Assembly (NCBI GenBank): GCA_022820625.1
Contig: JAJEFE010000073.1
Coordinates: 1-32,012 of the forward strand
DNA: 32,012 nucleotides
Reading direction: 5' to 3'
Source: Gammaproteobacteria bacterium
Lineage (GTDB): Bacteria; Pseudomonadota; Gammaproteobacteria; Steroidobacterales; Rariloculaceae
Below the pieces are notes generated by a model. That model was given only the letters and a program-made list of their open reading frames with translations, was not told where the DNA came from and ran no database searches. A program made the position numbers and the translations under genes. The stretch's first letter is position 1; every line of letters starts with the position of its first letter. Below, piece by piece: positions 31,880 through 32,012 of this stretch.

Positions 31880-32012
31880 TCCAATGAGACATGAGCCTGA
31901 GCGGGGGGCGTAAATCCAACGAGACATGAGCCTGTAGGGCGGCGTCTGGGATCATCGGAGGATGATCGTGACGTTACAGACGCAGCGGGTCCGGAGCCTG
32001 GAACAGGTCCGG
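31880..32012 (+). mobile_element. Left end of an insertion element, truncated by the window
   Basis: TCCAATGAGACATGAGCCTG at 31880-31899 is repeated with one change at 31915-31934. The two direct copies start 35 bases apart and lie just before a transposase-like start codon. Paired repeats at the tip are typical of transposase-binding sites in several IS families. The other end is outside the window, so neither the exact tip nor a target duplication can be set. Confidence 0.55.
31968..32012 (+). CDS. Putative DDE integrase/transposase, first 15 codons only
   Basis: GGAGG at 31957-31961 lies six bases before a GTG at 31968. The frame reads TLQTQRVRSLEQVR to the edge of the window. This opening resembles the start of integrase-core transposases of some gammaproteobacterial insertion sequences, as far as I can judge from memory; 15 residues are too few for proof. 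An ATG at 31962 in the same frame is too close to the GGAGG to be preferred. Confidence 0.45.
   Translation, partial: MTLQTQRVRSLEQVR

Overview
The window is GC-rich chromosomal DNA, most likely from a gammaproteobacterium. This rests on gene order: hupB – tRNA-Val – tRNA-Asp – ppiD beside fabI, and a methyltransferase–rnhA–dnaQ operon divergent from mltD. A TonB-dependent receptor and several signal-peptide proteins show a Gram-negative envelope. All assignments come from reading translated sequence and recognising motifs; no database search was run.

Bases 1-12,600 hold a catabolic cluster, all on the minus strand. In transcription order it contains a TonB-dependent receptor (with its own intrinsic terminator), an exported protein made of two tandem alpha/beta-hydrolase domains, an ACS-type MFS transporter, a DUF35 zinc-ribbon protein, a thiolase-like protein, a glutathione S-transferase-like protein, a class III CoA-transferase, a carboxymuconolactone-decarboxylase-like protein, a LigI-like amidohydrolase, an exported DUF3237 protein and a truncated AAHS-type MFS transporter. 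Most genes overlap or lie within 20 bases of each other. The set suggests uptake across both membranes, CoA activation and thiolytic or retro-aldol shortening of a cyclic or aromatic acid. The substrate is unknown, and the window contains no oxygenase or regulator. Both hydrolase domains lack the nucleophilic serine, and the thiolase has Glu where the catalytic His is expected.

Bases 12,600-14,700 look like a decaying accessory stretch: a BrnT toxin reading frame with no start codon, an intact BrnA antitoxin, an exported SnoaL-like protein, and a DUF6152 gene whose signal peptide and domain lie in different frames. Bases 14,743-18,720 hold gltX, convergent ugd, a candidate 34-residue small protein overlapping a membrane-anchored coiled-coil protein built of 11-residue repeats, and tRNA-Val(CAC).

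Bases 18,795-24,080 (minus strand) carry sugar-nucleotide genes (a DegT-type aminotransferase, pgi, a UDP-glucuronate-epimerase-like gene) and an ArsB/NhaD-type transporter. With ugd, these point to supply of uronic and amino sugars for surface polysaccharide. Bases 24,189-31,600 are housekeeping: dnaQ, rnhA, a methyltransferase, mltD, fabI, ppiD, two tRNAs and hupB. A 169-base element with near-perfect 42-base inverted arms and three internal hairpins sits between the convergent fabI and ppiD genes. The right edge enters an insertion element whose transposase has only just begun.
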